Assembly: GCA_016936035.1 (NCBI GenBank)
Contig: JAFGPU010000442.1
Location: 1 to 10,548 of the forward strand
Length of the DNA: 10,548 nucleotides
Direction of reading: 5' to 3'
From: Acidimicrobiales bacterium
GTDB taxonomy: Bacteria > Actinomycetota > Acidimicrobiia > Acidimicrobiales > VFJN01
Part shown: positions 1 to 8,057 of the stretch, piece after piece
Position numbering within the stretch: the stretch's first letter is position 1
Layout: every line of letters starts with the position of its first letter
Notes under the pieces: model-generated
The model's input: the letters and a program-made list of their open reading frames with translations, nothing else
Told to the model about the DNA's origin: nothing
The model's database searches: none
Position numbers and translations under genes: made by a program

Positions 1-251
1 CCGTAGGGGTGGAAGCCGGCCACCGGCTCGAACGTGTCGCCGTACACATCGGGGTAGGTCTGCTCCCAGTAGGCGGACACGTCGGCGACCGCCCGGTCGG
101 CGACGACGGCCGGGTCCTCCGAGCTGAGGGGAGGCGTCGAGCCCTGGCCGAGCCCGTTCGTGAGGGCGGGCTCGTCGGCCTCGCGGGCGCACGCGACCAT
201 CGACGCCGTCACGAGACCGAGCGCGATCAGTGCTGTGGGCGTGCGCTTCAC
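1..251 (-). CDS. Lipoprotein N-terminus, possible neutral zinc metallopeptidase (partial)
   Basis: This is the first 83 codons of a - strand gene that runs off the left edge of the window. The GTG start at 251 is supported by a strong Shine-Dalgarno sequence GGAAGGAG at 264-257, 5 nt upstream. The protein opens with a lipoprotein signal: basic MKR, a hydrophobic stretch of about 16 residues and a lipobox M-V-A-C at residues 18-21, so Cys21 would be lipidated and the protein anchored outside the membrane. Methionine at the -3 position is less common than leucine. After a short polar linker, the segment DVSAYWEQTYPDVYGDTFEP resembles the start of actinobacterial neutral zinc metallopeptidases of the YpfJ/Zn_peptidase type. 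The HExxH motif would lie outside the window, so the enzyme assignment is only a suggestion. The lipoprotein call is much firmer. The gene is divergent from the acetyltransferase gene at 388. Confidence 0.7.
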   Translation of the reverse strand, partial: MKRTPTALIALGLVTASMVACAREADEPALTNGLGQGSTPPLSSEDPAVVADRAVADVSAYWEQTYPDVYGDTFEPVAGFHPY

Positions 252-297
252 CGGGGCTCCTTCCGCCGCGTCGCGAGCCGGGCGACGCACGGGACGA

Positions 298-303
298 ACG
301 GTA
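298..303 (-). promoter_or_regulatory. -10 element of the lipoprotein gene
   Basis: The - strand reads TACCGT here. It would place the transcription start near 291 and leave a 5' UTR of about 40 nt that contains the GGAAGGAG ribosome binding site. The same hexamer appears in front of the genes starting at 4288 and 9249. No convincing -35 element is seen. Confidence 0.4.
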
Positions 304-325
304 GCGCGCAGGTCGAGGGCTGCTC

Positions 326-353
326 GATCACCGACCCCCGTCGCGAGGTGATC
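326..353. promoter_or_regulatory. Inverted repeat, candidate operator upstream of the Pat-type gene
   Basis: A perfect 7-bp inverted repeat, GATCACC at 326-332 and GGTGATC at 347-353, is separated by 14 nt. The arm centres are 21 bp apart, about two helical turns, so both arms face the same side of DNA, as expected for a dimeric regulator. The right arm reaches the -35 zone of the putative promoter whose -10 is at 375-380. It lies in the shared divergent gap, so it could affect either gene. No known regulator is recognised from the sequence. Confidence 0.35.
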
Positions 354-374
354 CCCGACACGTGGCGACGCCGT

Positions 375-380
375 TACCCT
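375..380 (+). promoter_or_regulatory. -10 element for a leaderless Pat-type mRNA
   Basis: TACCCT ends 7 nt before the GTG start at 388, and no Shine-Dalgarno sequence precedes that start. This geometry puts transcription initiation on or next to the start codon, as in leaderless actinobacterial mRNAs. Confidence 0.45.
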
Positions 381-387
381 CGGCCCG

Positions 388-3078
388 GTGGACGACCCGA
401 TCCCCACCGCCGAGGTGCCCCTCCCGCCCGGCTACCCGGCGGAGTGGGACGCGGACGTCGTGCTGTCCGACGGGGGCACGGTGCGCATCCGGCCCATCCG
501 CCCCGACGACGCCGACCGCATCGTCGACTTCCACGGCCGCCAGTCGCCCGAGAGCATCTACTTCCGCTACTTCACGCCCCACCCCCAGCTGACCGACGAC
601 GAGGTCGCCCACCTCACCAACGTCGACTACGTCGACCGCATGGCGTTCGTCGCCCTGCGCGACGACGTCATGATCGGGGTCGCCCGCTACGACAGGTGGC
701 CACTGCGGTCCGAGGCCGAGGTCGCCTTCTTCGTCGACGACGCCCACCGGGGACGCGGCATGGCCACCCTGCTGCTCGAGTACCTGGCCGAGGCGGCCCG
801 CCGGGCCGGCATCAGCGCGTTCACCGCCACCGTGCTGCCGACCAACCAGCGCATGGTGGGCGTGTTCCGGGCGGCGGGCTTCCAGGTGCGCAGCACCTTC
901 GAGGAGGGGGTCATCGAGGTGCATCTCGACCTCCAGCCGACGCCCGACGCCATGGCCGCCATCGAGTCGCGCGCCCAGCGAGCCGAGGCCGAGGCCGTGC
1001 GCCTGCTGCTGGCGCCGGGCTCGGTGGCGGTCGTCGGCGCGGGGCGCGACCGCCACGGCGTCGGCCATGCCGTGCTGCGCAACCTGCTGGTGCACGACGT
1101 GAACGTGCCCGTCCACCCCGTCAACCCGCATGCCGACCACGTGGGCGGCGTGCCGGCCGTTCCGTCGATCGGCGACGTCGCAGGGCCCGTCGACCTGGCC
1201 ATCGTGGTCGTGCCGGCCGTCGAGGTGCCGGGCATCGTCGAGGAGTGCGGGCGCAAGGGCGTCAAGGCGGTGATCGTCATCTCCGCCGGCTTCGCCGAGT
1301 CCGGGCCCGAGGGAGCGGCGCTGTCGGCCGCCACGTTGCGGGCGGCCCGGCGCTTCGGCGTCCGGTTGCTCGGGCCCAACTGCCTGGGCGTCATCAACAC
1401 CGATCCCGCCATCCGGCTGCACGCCACGTTCGCCACGCCCGACCCCCGGCCCGGCCCGGTGGCGCTGCTCTCCGAGTCGGGCACCATCGGCGGCGCCCTG
1501 CTCGAGCGCATCGGCGAGGCCGGGTTGGGCGCCTCGTCGTTCGCCGCCATCGGCAACCGGGCCGACGTGTCCGCCAACGACCTGTTGCAGTTCTGGGCCG
1601 ACGACGACCGCACCGAGCTGGTCCTGCTCTACCTCGAGTCGTTCGGCAACGCCCGCAAGTTCAGCCGCATCGCCCGCGCCCTGTCGCGCACCAAGCCCAT
1701 CGTGGCGGTGAAGAGCGGGGGAGCGGCCCGGGCCTACCCCGACGAGGGGGGCGAGCTGAACGCCGACACGCTGCAGGCCCTGGTCGAGCAGACCGGCATC
1801 ATCCGGGTCGACACGCTCGCCCAGCAGCTCGACGTCGCCCGCGTGCTGGCCTGCCAGCCGCTCCCCGAGGGACGCAGGGTCGCGCTCGTCGGCAACGGCG
1901 GCGGGTCGCTCGCACTGGCCGCCGACGCCTGCGTCGACGCCGGCCTGACGCTGGCCACCGTGGGCGAGGGCGTGCACGACGCCGTGGGAGGCGAGGGCGG
2001 CAGCGGCGCCCGGTTGCGGGCCAGCACCGTCGACCTGGGCTTCGAGGCGGGAGGCGACGACCTCACGCGGGCCCTCGAGGCGGTGCTGGCCGACGACGGC
2101 GTCGACAGCGCGCTCGTGGTCTGCGCGCCTGCGCCCCGGCAGCCGACGTCCGACCTGGTGGCGGCCATCGCAGCTGCCCGGTCCCGCCAGCCGGGCAAGA
2201 CGCTGGTGGCGTGCGTGTTCGGGCCCCATCCCACCACGATCCGGCCTCCGGGCGCCGCCGAGGTGCCCGTCTTCGACTTCCCGGACGACGCGGCGTACGC
2301 GCTCGGTCGCGTCACGCGCTACGCCCGCTGGCGCGCCGCGCCCGAGGGCGACAGGGTCGTCCCCGCCGGCGCCGCGCCCGACGAGGCCCGCCGTCACGCC
2401 ACCGCCGCGATCGCCGGCGGGCACGAGGGTCAGCTCCCCACCGGCGCCGCGGCCGACCTGCTGTTCGCCGCGGGGTTGCCGATGGCGGCGTCACGGGTCG
2501 CGCCCGACGTCGCCGCCACGGTCGCGGCGGCCGCCGACGTGGGGTATCCGGTGGCGGTGAAGTCGGTGGGGCGCAGCCGGCTGGCCAAGACCGAGGCCGG
2601 CGGTGTCGCGCTCGACGTGCACGACGAGGCCGAGCTGCGGGCCACGCTGACCCGCATGGCCCACGCACTCGGCGACGCCGTCTGGCCGGTGGTGGTGCAG
2701 CAGATGGTCGAACCGGGGGTCGACGTGGCCATCGGCGTGGCCGACAGTCCGATGGTCGGTCCCGTCCTCACAGTCGGGCCCGGCGGGGTCGCCACCGAGC
2801 TCGCTGTTGCGCAGGTCCACGTGCTCCCGCTCACCGACCTCGAGGCCCGGCGGTTCGTCGCCGGGCTCGACCTCGGTGCCCTGCTCGACGCCCCGGCGCG
2901 CGCCCACCTCGAGGACCTGCTGCTCCGCGTGGGCGTCCTCGTCGACGAGGCCCCCGAGATCGCGAGCATCGAGCTGAACCCGGTCATCGTGTCGCCGGAG
3001 GCCGCGGCCATCGTCGACGCCAAGGTGACGGTGGCACCGGTCGACCGCGACCCGTTGCCCCCCGTGCGCCGCCTCTGA
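388..3078 (+). CDS. Pat-type protein lysine acetyltransferase: N-terminal GNAT fused to acyl-CoA-synthetase-like domains
   Basis: The product has 896 residues. Residues about 30-180 form a GNAT domain with the acetyl-CoA pyrophosphate loop R121-G-R-G124-M-A126. Residues about 208-300 are a CoA-binding Rossmann domain (SVAVVGAGRDRHGVGHAVL). A succinyl-CoA-ligase-like region follows, with GPNCLGVIN at 329-337 and SESG at 362-365. A C-terminal ATP-grasp domain covers about 685-885. ADP-forming acyl-CoA synthetases carry a phosphorylated histidine in an SHTGSLAG-like motif; the matching stretch here is YPDEGGELN at 450-458, with no histidine. The ATP-grasp LHKSD-type motif is also altered, to LAKTE at 732-736. 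The body is therefore probably a sensor or regulatory scaffold, and acetyl transfer by the GNAT is the likely activity. In characterised Pat proteins the target is acetyl-CoA synthetase, which is inactivated. The GNAT is N-terminal, the reverse of the enterobacterial PatZ order. The start is GTG without a Shine-Dalgarno sequence. An active ADP-forming synthetase is unlikely. Confidence 0.88.
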   Translation: MDDPIPTAEVPLPPGYPAEWDADVVLSDGGTVRIRPIRPDDADRIVDFHGRQSPESIYFRYFTPHPQLTDDEVAHLTNVDYVDRMAFVALRDDVMIGVARYDRWPLRSEAEVAFFVDDAHRGRGMATLLLEYLAEAARRAGISAFTATVLPTNQRMVGVFRAAGFQVRSTFEEGVIEVHLDLQPTPDAMAAIESRAQRAEAEAVRLLLAPGSVAVVGAGRDRHGVGHAVLRNLLVHDVNVPVHPVNPHADHVGGVPAVPSIGDVAGPVDLAIVVVPAVEVPGIVEECGRKGVKAVIVISAGFAESGPEGAALSAATLRAARRFGVRLLGPNCLGVINTDPAIRLHATFATPDPRPGPVALLSESGTIGGALLERIGEAGLGASSFAAIGNRADVSANDLLQFWADDDRTELVLLYLESFGNARKFSRIARALSRTKPIVAVKSGGAARAYPDEGGELNADTLQALVEQTGIIRVDTLAQQLDVARVLACQPLPEGRRVALVGNGGGSLALAADACVDAGLTLATVGEGVHDAVGGEGGSGARLRASTVDLGFEAGGDDLTRALEAVLADDGVDSALVVCAPAPRQPTSDLVAAIAAARSRQPGKTLVACVFGPHPTTIRPPGAAEVPVFDFPDDAAYALGRVTRYARWRAAPEGDRVVPAGAAPDEARRHATAAIAGGHEGQLPTGAAADLLFAAGLPMAASRVAPDVAATVAAAADVGYPVAVKSVGRSRLAKTEAGGVALDVHDEAELRATLTRMAHALGDAVWPVVVQQMVEPGVDVAIGVADSPMVGPVLTVGPGGVATELAVAQVHVLPLTDLEARRFVAGLDLGALLDAPARAHLEDLLLRVGVLVDEAPEIASIELNPVIVSPEAAAIVDAKVTVAPVDRDPLPPVRRL

Positions 3079-3160
3079 CCGCACGCTCGCCCAGCGCATC
3101 GGAGCGCCCGGAGCGCGGGCACCGTGAGGGCCCGGAACGCCGGAGAGGTGGGGCGCCCGA
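3079..3160. other. Convergent intergenic gap with weak hairpins
   Basis: These 82 bp separate the stop codons of the Pat-type gene and the acyl-CoA dehydrogenase gene, which converge here. A 5-bp stem GCCCG/CGGGC (3106-3110 with 3116-3120) and the palindrome GGGCGCCC (3151-3158) are present, but neither has a T-run. They could help termination in a GC-rich genome. Nothing stronger is visible. Confidence 0.25.
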
Positions 3161-4288
3161 TCAGGCCGGCCGGGGCTCGCGGGGCAGGCCCAGGGTGCGC
3201 TCGCCCAGGATGTTGCGCAGGATCTGGGTGGTGCCGCCCATGATCGTGTAGCCGGGGGCATAGCAGATGTTGCGGCTGACCCGGTGGGCGAGGCCCGGCT
3301 CGTCCAGCAGCGTGCGGGGCCCGAGCACCCGCCCGCAGAAGTTGGCGATGCGCTGCTCCAGCTCGGTGCAGAAGGTCTTGGTCGCGGCGGAGAACTGGCG
3401 GGGCGCCTGACCCAGCGTCTCGCGCAGCACGAGCAGGCGACCGATGCGGTAGCCGGTCTCGATGGCGGCGATCTCCTGGCGGACAAGCGGGTCGGCCGCG
3501 TCGGCCAGCGGGCGGACGTCGTCGTAGAGCCGGCGGTTGGAGACCAGGCGGTCGATCCCGCCCCGCTCGTGCTCCATCTGGCGCATCACCTGGCGGAACG
3601 ACCCGTTGAGCTCGCCCACGAGGTGCGTGGCGGGCACCCGCACGTCCTCGAAGAACACCTCGCAGAAGTGGCGGCTGCCGGTCATGTCGAGGATCGGCTT
3701 GACGGAGACGCCCGGCGCGCGCATGTCGACGATGAACTCGGACAGGCCCTCGTGGGGCCGGGCGGCGGGGTCGGTGCGGGCGATGAGGTAGCACCAGTCG
3801 GCGTCGAACGCACCGGAGGTCCAGATCTTCTGGCCGTTGACCACCCACTCGTCGCCGTCGCGCTCGGCCCGGGTGCGGATGCCCGCCACGTTGGAGCCGG
3901 CGTCGGGCTCGCTCATGCCGATGCACCACATCGACGTCCCCGCGACGATGCCGGGCAGCCAGCGGGCCCGCTGCTCGTCGGTGCCGAACTGCAGCAGGCT
4001 CGGGCCCATCTGCCGGTCGGCGAACCACGAGGCGGCGATGGGCGCGCCCACGCTGATGAGGGCCTCGAACACGACGAACCGCTCGAGGACGTCGCGCCCG
4101 CCGCCTCCGTGCTCGACGGGCCAGGTCATGCCCAACCAGCCCCGGGCACCGAGCTCCTCGGCGAAGGCGCGGTCGTGACCGGTGATCCACGTGTCCTCGG
4201 GGACGTCGGCCCGCTCGGCGGCGGCGAGGCCGACCTCGAGGGCCTCGTCGCGCAGTGCCAGCAGCTCGGGGGACAGCGCGAGATCCAT
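3161..4288 (-). CDS. Acyl-CoA dehydrogenase family protein (FadE-like)
   Basis: The product has 375 residues and catalyses, or helps catalyse, FAD-dependent alpha,beta-dehydrogenation of an acyl-CoA in the cytoplasm. The N-terminal helical domain is residues 1-115. The flavin/substrate region shows MSEPDAGSN at 125-133 and VNGQKIWTSGA at 150-160. The C-terminal helical domain ends in GYTIMGGTTQILRNILGER (346-364). Start choice: ATG at 4288 gives the usual MDLALSPE opening and has TACCGT 8 nt upstream; an in-frame ATG at 4357 would add 23 unconserved residues and run into the divergent gene. The catalytic glutamate of medium-chain enzymes (YEGT) is Gly351 here. Glu241 in MEHER might replace it, as the helix-G glutamate does in isovaleryl-CoA dehydrogenase, or the protein might be the non-catalytic half of a heteromeric enzyme of the actinobacterial steroid type. 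The substrate is unknown. Confidence 0.9.
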   Translation of the reverse strand: MDLALSPELLALRDEALEVGLAAAERADVPEDTWITGHDRAFAEELGARGWLGMTWPVEHGGGGRDVLERFVVFEALISVGAPIAASWFADRQMGPSLLQFGTDEQRARWLPGIVAGTSMWCIGMSEPDAGSNVAGIRTRAERDGDEWVVNGQKIWTSGAFDADWCYLIARTDPAARPHEGLSEFIVDMRAPGVSVKPILDMTGSRHFCEVFFEDVRVPATHLVGELNGSFRQVMRQMEHERGGIDRLVSNRRLYDDVRPLADAADPLVRQEIAAIETGYRIGRLLVLRETLGQAPRQFSAATKTFCTELEQRIANFCGRVLGPRTLLDEPGLAHRVSRNICYAPGYTIMGGTTQILRNILGERTLGLPREPRPA

Positions 4289-4296
4289 GGCGGGCG

Positions 4297-4302
4297 ACGG
4301 TA
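4297..4302 (-). promoter_or_regulatory. -10 element for a leaderless acyl-CoA dehydrogenase mRNA
   Basis: The - strand reads TACCGT, with 8 nt between it and the ATG at 4288, and there is no ribosome binding site. It supports the shorter start of the dehydrogenase. It lies back to back with the element at 4337-4342 in a 62-bp divergent gap, so the two promoters must overlap in their -35 regions. Confidence 0.5.
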
Positions 4303-4336
4303 GCCAAGCGGGGGCGGACGGCGCGAGTCGGGACGG

Positions 4337-4342
4337 TACGGT
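4337..4342 (+). promoter_or_regulatory. -10 element for a leaderless GNAT mRNA
   Basis: TACGGT stands 8 nt before the ATG at 4351, with no Shine-Dalgarno sequence. It mirrors the - strand TACCGT at 4297-4302 that serves the divergent acyl-CoA dehydrogenase. Confidence 0.45.
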
Positions 4343-4350
4343 GCACGGCG

Positions 4351-4866
4351 ATGGCATCGGTGCAGGTCCGCTTGGTCCGCCCGTCCGAGCACGCGGCGCT
4401 CGGCGAGCTGACGGTGGCCGCCTACGCTCGGGTCGACCCAGGCACGCTGCAGAGCGACTACGCGGACGAGCTGCGCGACGTCGCCGGTCGGGCCGCCGGC
4501 GCCGACGTGCTGGTGGCGGTCGACGAGCAGGCAGGCGGCGCTGTGGTCGGTGGGGTCACGTACGTTCCCGACCGGTCGTCGCCGTCGGCCGAGTTCACCG
4601 AGCCCGACGCCGCCGGCATCCGCATGCTGGCGGTCGCCGCCGGCGCTCAGGGGCGGGGCGTCGGCGAAGCACTCACGCAGGCCTGCATCGAGCGGGCCCG
4701 GGCCGCGGGTCGGCGGCAGATCGTGCTGCACTCGACCGACCGCATGGCCACGGCCCACCGGCTGTACGTGCGGCTGGGCTTCGAGCGCGACCCGTCGATC
4801 GACTGGGAGGGCGAGCCGGGCCTGTGGCTGCGCGGCTTCCGCCTGCGCCTCGACCCGCCCGTCTGA
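4351..4866 (+). CDS. GNAT family N-acetyltransferase
   Basis: The product has 171 residues and forms a single GNAT domain that would transfer an acetyl group from acetyl-CoA to an unidentified amine. Motif A is clear: beta-strand GIRMLAVAAGAQ, then Q100-G-R-G103-V-G105 for pyrophosphate binding, followed by an alpha helix (EALTQACIERARAAG). The motif B region is IVLHSTDRMATAHRLYVRLGF (residues 124-144), typical of family members in which the helix leads into a LGF strand. ATG at 4351 is preferred over an in-frame ATG at 4255, because the upstream extension is arginine-rich, unconserved in style and lies over the divergent dehydrogenase gene. The thioesterase gene follows 77 bp downstream on the same strand with its own possible promoter. 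The substrate could be a small molecule or a protein N-terminus; nothing here decides it. Confidence 0.88.
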   Translation: MASVQVRLVRPSEHAALGELTVAAYARVDPGTLQSDYADELRDVAGRAAGADVLVAVDEQAGGAVVGGVTYVPDRSSPSAEFTEPDAAGIRMLAVAAGAQGRGVGEALTQACIERARAAGRRQIVLHSTDRMATAHRLYVRLGFERDPSIDWEGEPGLWLRGFRLRLDPPV

Positions 4867-4931
4867 GGACCCACCGCGGCCAGGGCTCCAGCTCGGGGAC
4901 GCGGGCGGTGACCGGCGATCGCGATCTGCAC

Positions 4932-4937
4932 TAGAAC
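4932..4937 (+). promoter_or_regulatory. Possible -10 element before the thioesterase gene
   Basis: TAGAAC sits 6 nt before the GTG start at 4944. The last position departs from the TANNNT pattern, so this is weaker than the other candidates. No Shine-Dalgarno sequence is seen, which again suggests a leaderless mRNA. Confidence 0.3.
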
Positions 4938-4943
4938 CGGCCC

Positions 4944-5729
4944 GTGATCGACGAACCGCTCGTGCCGCTGCCCGCCCAGGGAAGGGTCTTCCGCCGAGGC
5001 CGGCGGGTGCGCCTCGCCGACGCCGACCCCTCCGGCCGGCTGCGCCTCGACTCGTGCGCCCGCTACCTCCAGGACCTCGGCAACGACGACACGGCCGACA
5101 GCGGCATCGACGACGACGCCATCACCTGGGTGGTGCGGCGGGCCGTCATCGACGTGATGACGCCGCCTCGCTGGGGCGAGTGGGTCGACATGGCGACCTG
5201 GTGCGGCGGGCTCGGCAGCCGCTGGGCCGAGCGCCGCATGTCGATCGTCGGCGACCGGGGCGGCCACATCGAGATCACCACGCTGTGGGTGCAGGTCGAC
5301 GTGGCGACCATGACCCCGATCCGCCTCAGCCCGCGCTTCGTCGACACGTACGGCGACGCCGCCGGAGGCCGCAAGGTGTCGAGTCGCCTGTGGCTGGGCG
5401 ACCCGCCGGTCGGCGCGGCCGCCCAGCCGTGGCCGCTGCGTGCCGTCGACATCGACCTGATCGGGCACGTCAACAACGCCGCCTACTGGGCGGCCGTCGA
5501 GGAGCAGGTGGAGCCGGGCACGGCCTTCGCCCACGCGCTGATCGGCCGCCCGCACCGAGCCGTGATGGAGTACGGGCCCGGCATCGACGCAGGTGCCGAG
5601 GTCGAGCTGCTGGTCGACGAGGCCGACGATCACCTCTCGGTGTGGTTCACGGTCGATGATGCGGTGCAGGCAGCGGCGACGGTCATCCCCTTGCCGGAGG
5701 CCGCGGCGCCGCCGGCCGAGAGCGGCTGA
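4944..5729 (+). CDS. Acyl-ACP thioesterase-like double-hotdog protein
   Basis: The product has 261 residues with two hotdog domains, the layout of the plant FatA/FatB and bacterial acyl-ACP thioesterase family, which hydrolyses acyl-ACP (or acyl-CoA) to free fatty acid. The N-terminal hotdog begins VRLADADPSGRLRLDSCARY (residues 22-41), and the second contains DIDLIGHVNNAAYW (169-182). In plant enzymes the equivalent motif has the form D-x-D-x-N-x-H-V-N-N, with the Asn and His in catalysis. Here the His (H175) and the first Asp (D169) are kept, but the first Asn is Ile173. Simpler 4HBT thioesterases share D-x-D-x-x-G-H-V-N-N and work without that Asn, so activity is still plausible. A run of acidic residues and a Pro/Ala-rich tail end the protein. 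The start is GTG with no Shine-Dalgarno sequence. Confidence 0.85.
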   Translation: MIDEPLVPLPAQGRVFRRGRRVRLADADPSGRLRLDSCARYLQDLGNDDTADSGIDDDAITWVVRRAVIDVMTPPRWGEWVDMATWCGGLGSRWAERRMSIVGDRGGHIEITTLWVQVDVATMTPIRLSPRFVDTYGDAAGGRKVSSRLWLGDPPVGAAAQPWPLRAVDIDLIGHVNNAAYWAAVEEQVEPGTAFAHALIGRPHRAVMEYGPGIDAGAEVELLVDEADDHLSVWFTVDDAVQAAATVIPLPEAAAPPAESG

Positions 5730-5730
5730 G

Positions 5731-5752
5731 CGCGCGCCGGCCCCGGCGTGTG
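5731..5752. terminator. GC-rich hairpin between convergent genes
   Basis: In the 40-bp gap between the thioesterase and MDR stop codons, CGCCG (5735-5739) pairs with CGGCG (5744-5748) around a GCCC loop. The stem can extend to about 9 bp with G-T wobbles out to 5731/5752. No T-run follows on either strand, so it would be an atypical bidirectional terminator. Confidence 0.35.
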
Positions 5753-5769
5753 GACGTCGGTCGTCTGCG

Positions 5770-6714
5770 TCAGTCGGCCACGAGGACGATCTTGCCCAGC
5801 TTGCCGCCGGCGGCGAAGTGCTCGTACGCCTTCGGCGCGTCGGCGAGCGGATAGGTGGCGGCGATCGGCACCGACAGGGCACCACGGGCGAGCAGCGGCA
5901 GCACGTGCTTCTCGACATGCCTGGCGGCCGCGGCCTTGTCCTCGAGGGCCCGGGCCCGCAGCGTGGAGCCGTGGATGCGGCCGCGGGCCCCCATGAGCGC
6001 GAGCAGGTTGATCTCGGCGTTGAACCCGGCGCCCACCCCGATGACGGCGATGCGCCCGCCGGTGGCGAGTGCCCGCAGGTTGGCGGGCATGTTGTCGGCC
6101 CCCACCAGCTCGAGGATCACGTCGTACGGCCCGTGGTCGCCGAAGTCGGCGGGGGCGATGGCGGTGGCCCCCAGTGCGGCGACACCGGACCGGGATGCCT
6201 CGTTGCGCACCGTGGCGATGACGTCGCACCCCGCCGCGACGGCCAGCTCGACCGCGGCGGTGCCCACCCCGCCGGCGGCGCCGTGGATGCCCACGCGCTC
6301 GCCCATGGCCAGCTCGCACTGGCTGAAGAGCGCATCGTGGGCCGTCGTGTAGTTCTCCGGGAACCCGCCCGCCTGCGGCCACGACGTGCCGTCGGGCACG
6401 GGCATCGCCACCATCTCGGGCACGACCGCGAGCTCGGCCTGACCGGCGCCGGTCACCACCGCCATGACGCGATCACCGGGGGCGAACCGGCGCACGCCGT
6501 GCCCGACGCCGACCACCTCGCCGGCCGTCTCCAACCCGGGGAGCTCGGGTGGTGTGGTCCCCGGGGGCGGCGGGTACATGCCGTCGCGCTGCATCAGGTC
6601 GCCCCGGCACACCCCCGCCGCGCGCACCTGCACCAGCAGCTCGCCGGTGCCGGGGACGGGGTCGGGCTGGTGCTGCCAGGCGATGGCGCCGTCGGTGATG
6701 GTGACCGCGTGCAC
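5770..6714 (-). CDS. Quinone oxidoreductase-like MDR family NADPH-dependent oxidoreductase
   Basis: The product has 314 residues of the zinc-independent medium-chain dehydrogenase/reductase type. The catalytic GroES-like half is residues 1-115 (VRAAGVCRGDLMQRDGMYPP; PGLETAGEVVGVG). The Rossmann half opens with HGAAGGVGTAAVELA at 144-158, the nucleotide-binding glycine motif of quinone oxidoreductases. FPENYTTAHDALF (118-130) resembles the PIG3/NADPH:quinone reductase branch. Zinc-binding cysteines are absent. The GTG start at 6714 has no clear Shine-Dalgarno sequence. It lies 12 nt after the citrate synthase stop codon, which is in the same reading frame five codons upstream and excludes any longer start. 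Transcription together with citrate synthase, and translation coupled to it, are therefore likely. Candidate activities are reduction of quinones or enones; the physiological substrate is not evident. Confidence 0.9.
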   Translation of the reverse strand: MHAVTITDGAIAWQHQPDPVPGTGELLVQVRAAGVCRGDLMQRDGMYPPPPGTTPPELPGLETAGEVVGVGHGVRRFAPGDRVMAVVTGAGQAELAVVPEMVAMPVPDGTSWPQAGGFPENYTTAHDALFSQCELAMGERVGIHGAAGGVGTAAVELAVAAGCDVIATVRNEASRSGVAALGATAIAPADFGDHGPYDVILELVGADNMPANLRALATGGRIAVIGVGAGFNAEINLLALMGARGRIHGSTLRARALEDKAAAARHVEKHVLPLLARGALSVPIAATYPLADAPKAYEHFAAGGKLGKIVLVAD

Positions 6715-6726
6715 GCGCGTGCCCGC

Positions 6727-7998
<1,272 letters not shown>

Positions 7999-8008
7999 GG
8001 GGGCGGTG

Positions 8009-8015
8009 CTCCTTC
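8009..8015 (-). promoter_or_regulatory. Ribosome binding site of citrate synthase
   Basis: The - strand reads GAAGGAG, with 10 nt between it and the GTG at 7998. It fixes the start of citrate synthase. It and the lipoprotein gene have the only strong Shine-Dalgarno sequences in the window; both genes also have longer leaders. Confidence 0.7.
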
Positions 8016-8017
8016 TT

Positions 8018-8055
8018 CTCCGGTCGTCTCCGGTGGTCTCCGGTCGTCTCCGGTC
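8018..8055 (-). repeat. Tandem 10-bp repeat in the citrate synthase leader
   Basis: About 3.5 copies of a 10-bp unit (+ strand CGGTCGTCTC at 8021, CGGTGGTCTC at 8031, CGGTCGTCTC at 8041, then CGGTC) fill the space between the putative -10 at 8058-8063 and the ribosome binding site. The copies differ at one position. On the sense strand each unit carries GGAGA, a Shine-Dalgarno-like core. The exact 10-bp period equals one helical turn of DNA. No similar array is seen in front of the other genes. Confidence 0.8.
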
Positions 8056-8057
8056 CA

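Noticed and set aside
328..2424. Antisense open frame of 698 codons
   Set aside because: The translation is a low-complexity His/Gly/Asp/Val-rich shadow of the Pat-type gene, without motifs.
9..3251. Open frame of 1080 codons on the + strand overlapping the Pat-type gene
   Set aside because: It is arginine-, glycine- and proline-rich with no recognisable domain, and it is one frame off a gene with clear GNAT and ATP-grasp motifs. Long shadow frames are expected at this GC content.
2430..4346. - strand open frame of 638 codons over the Pat tail and the acyl-CoA dehydrogenase
   Set aside because: It is arginine-rich and out of frame with the well-supported dehydrogenase.
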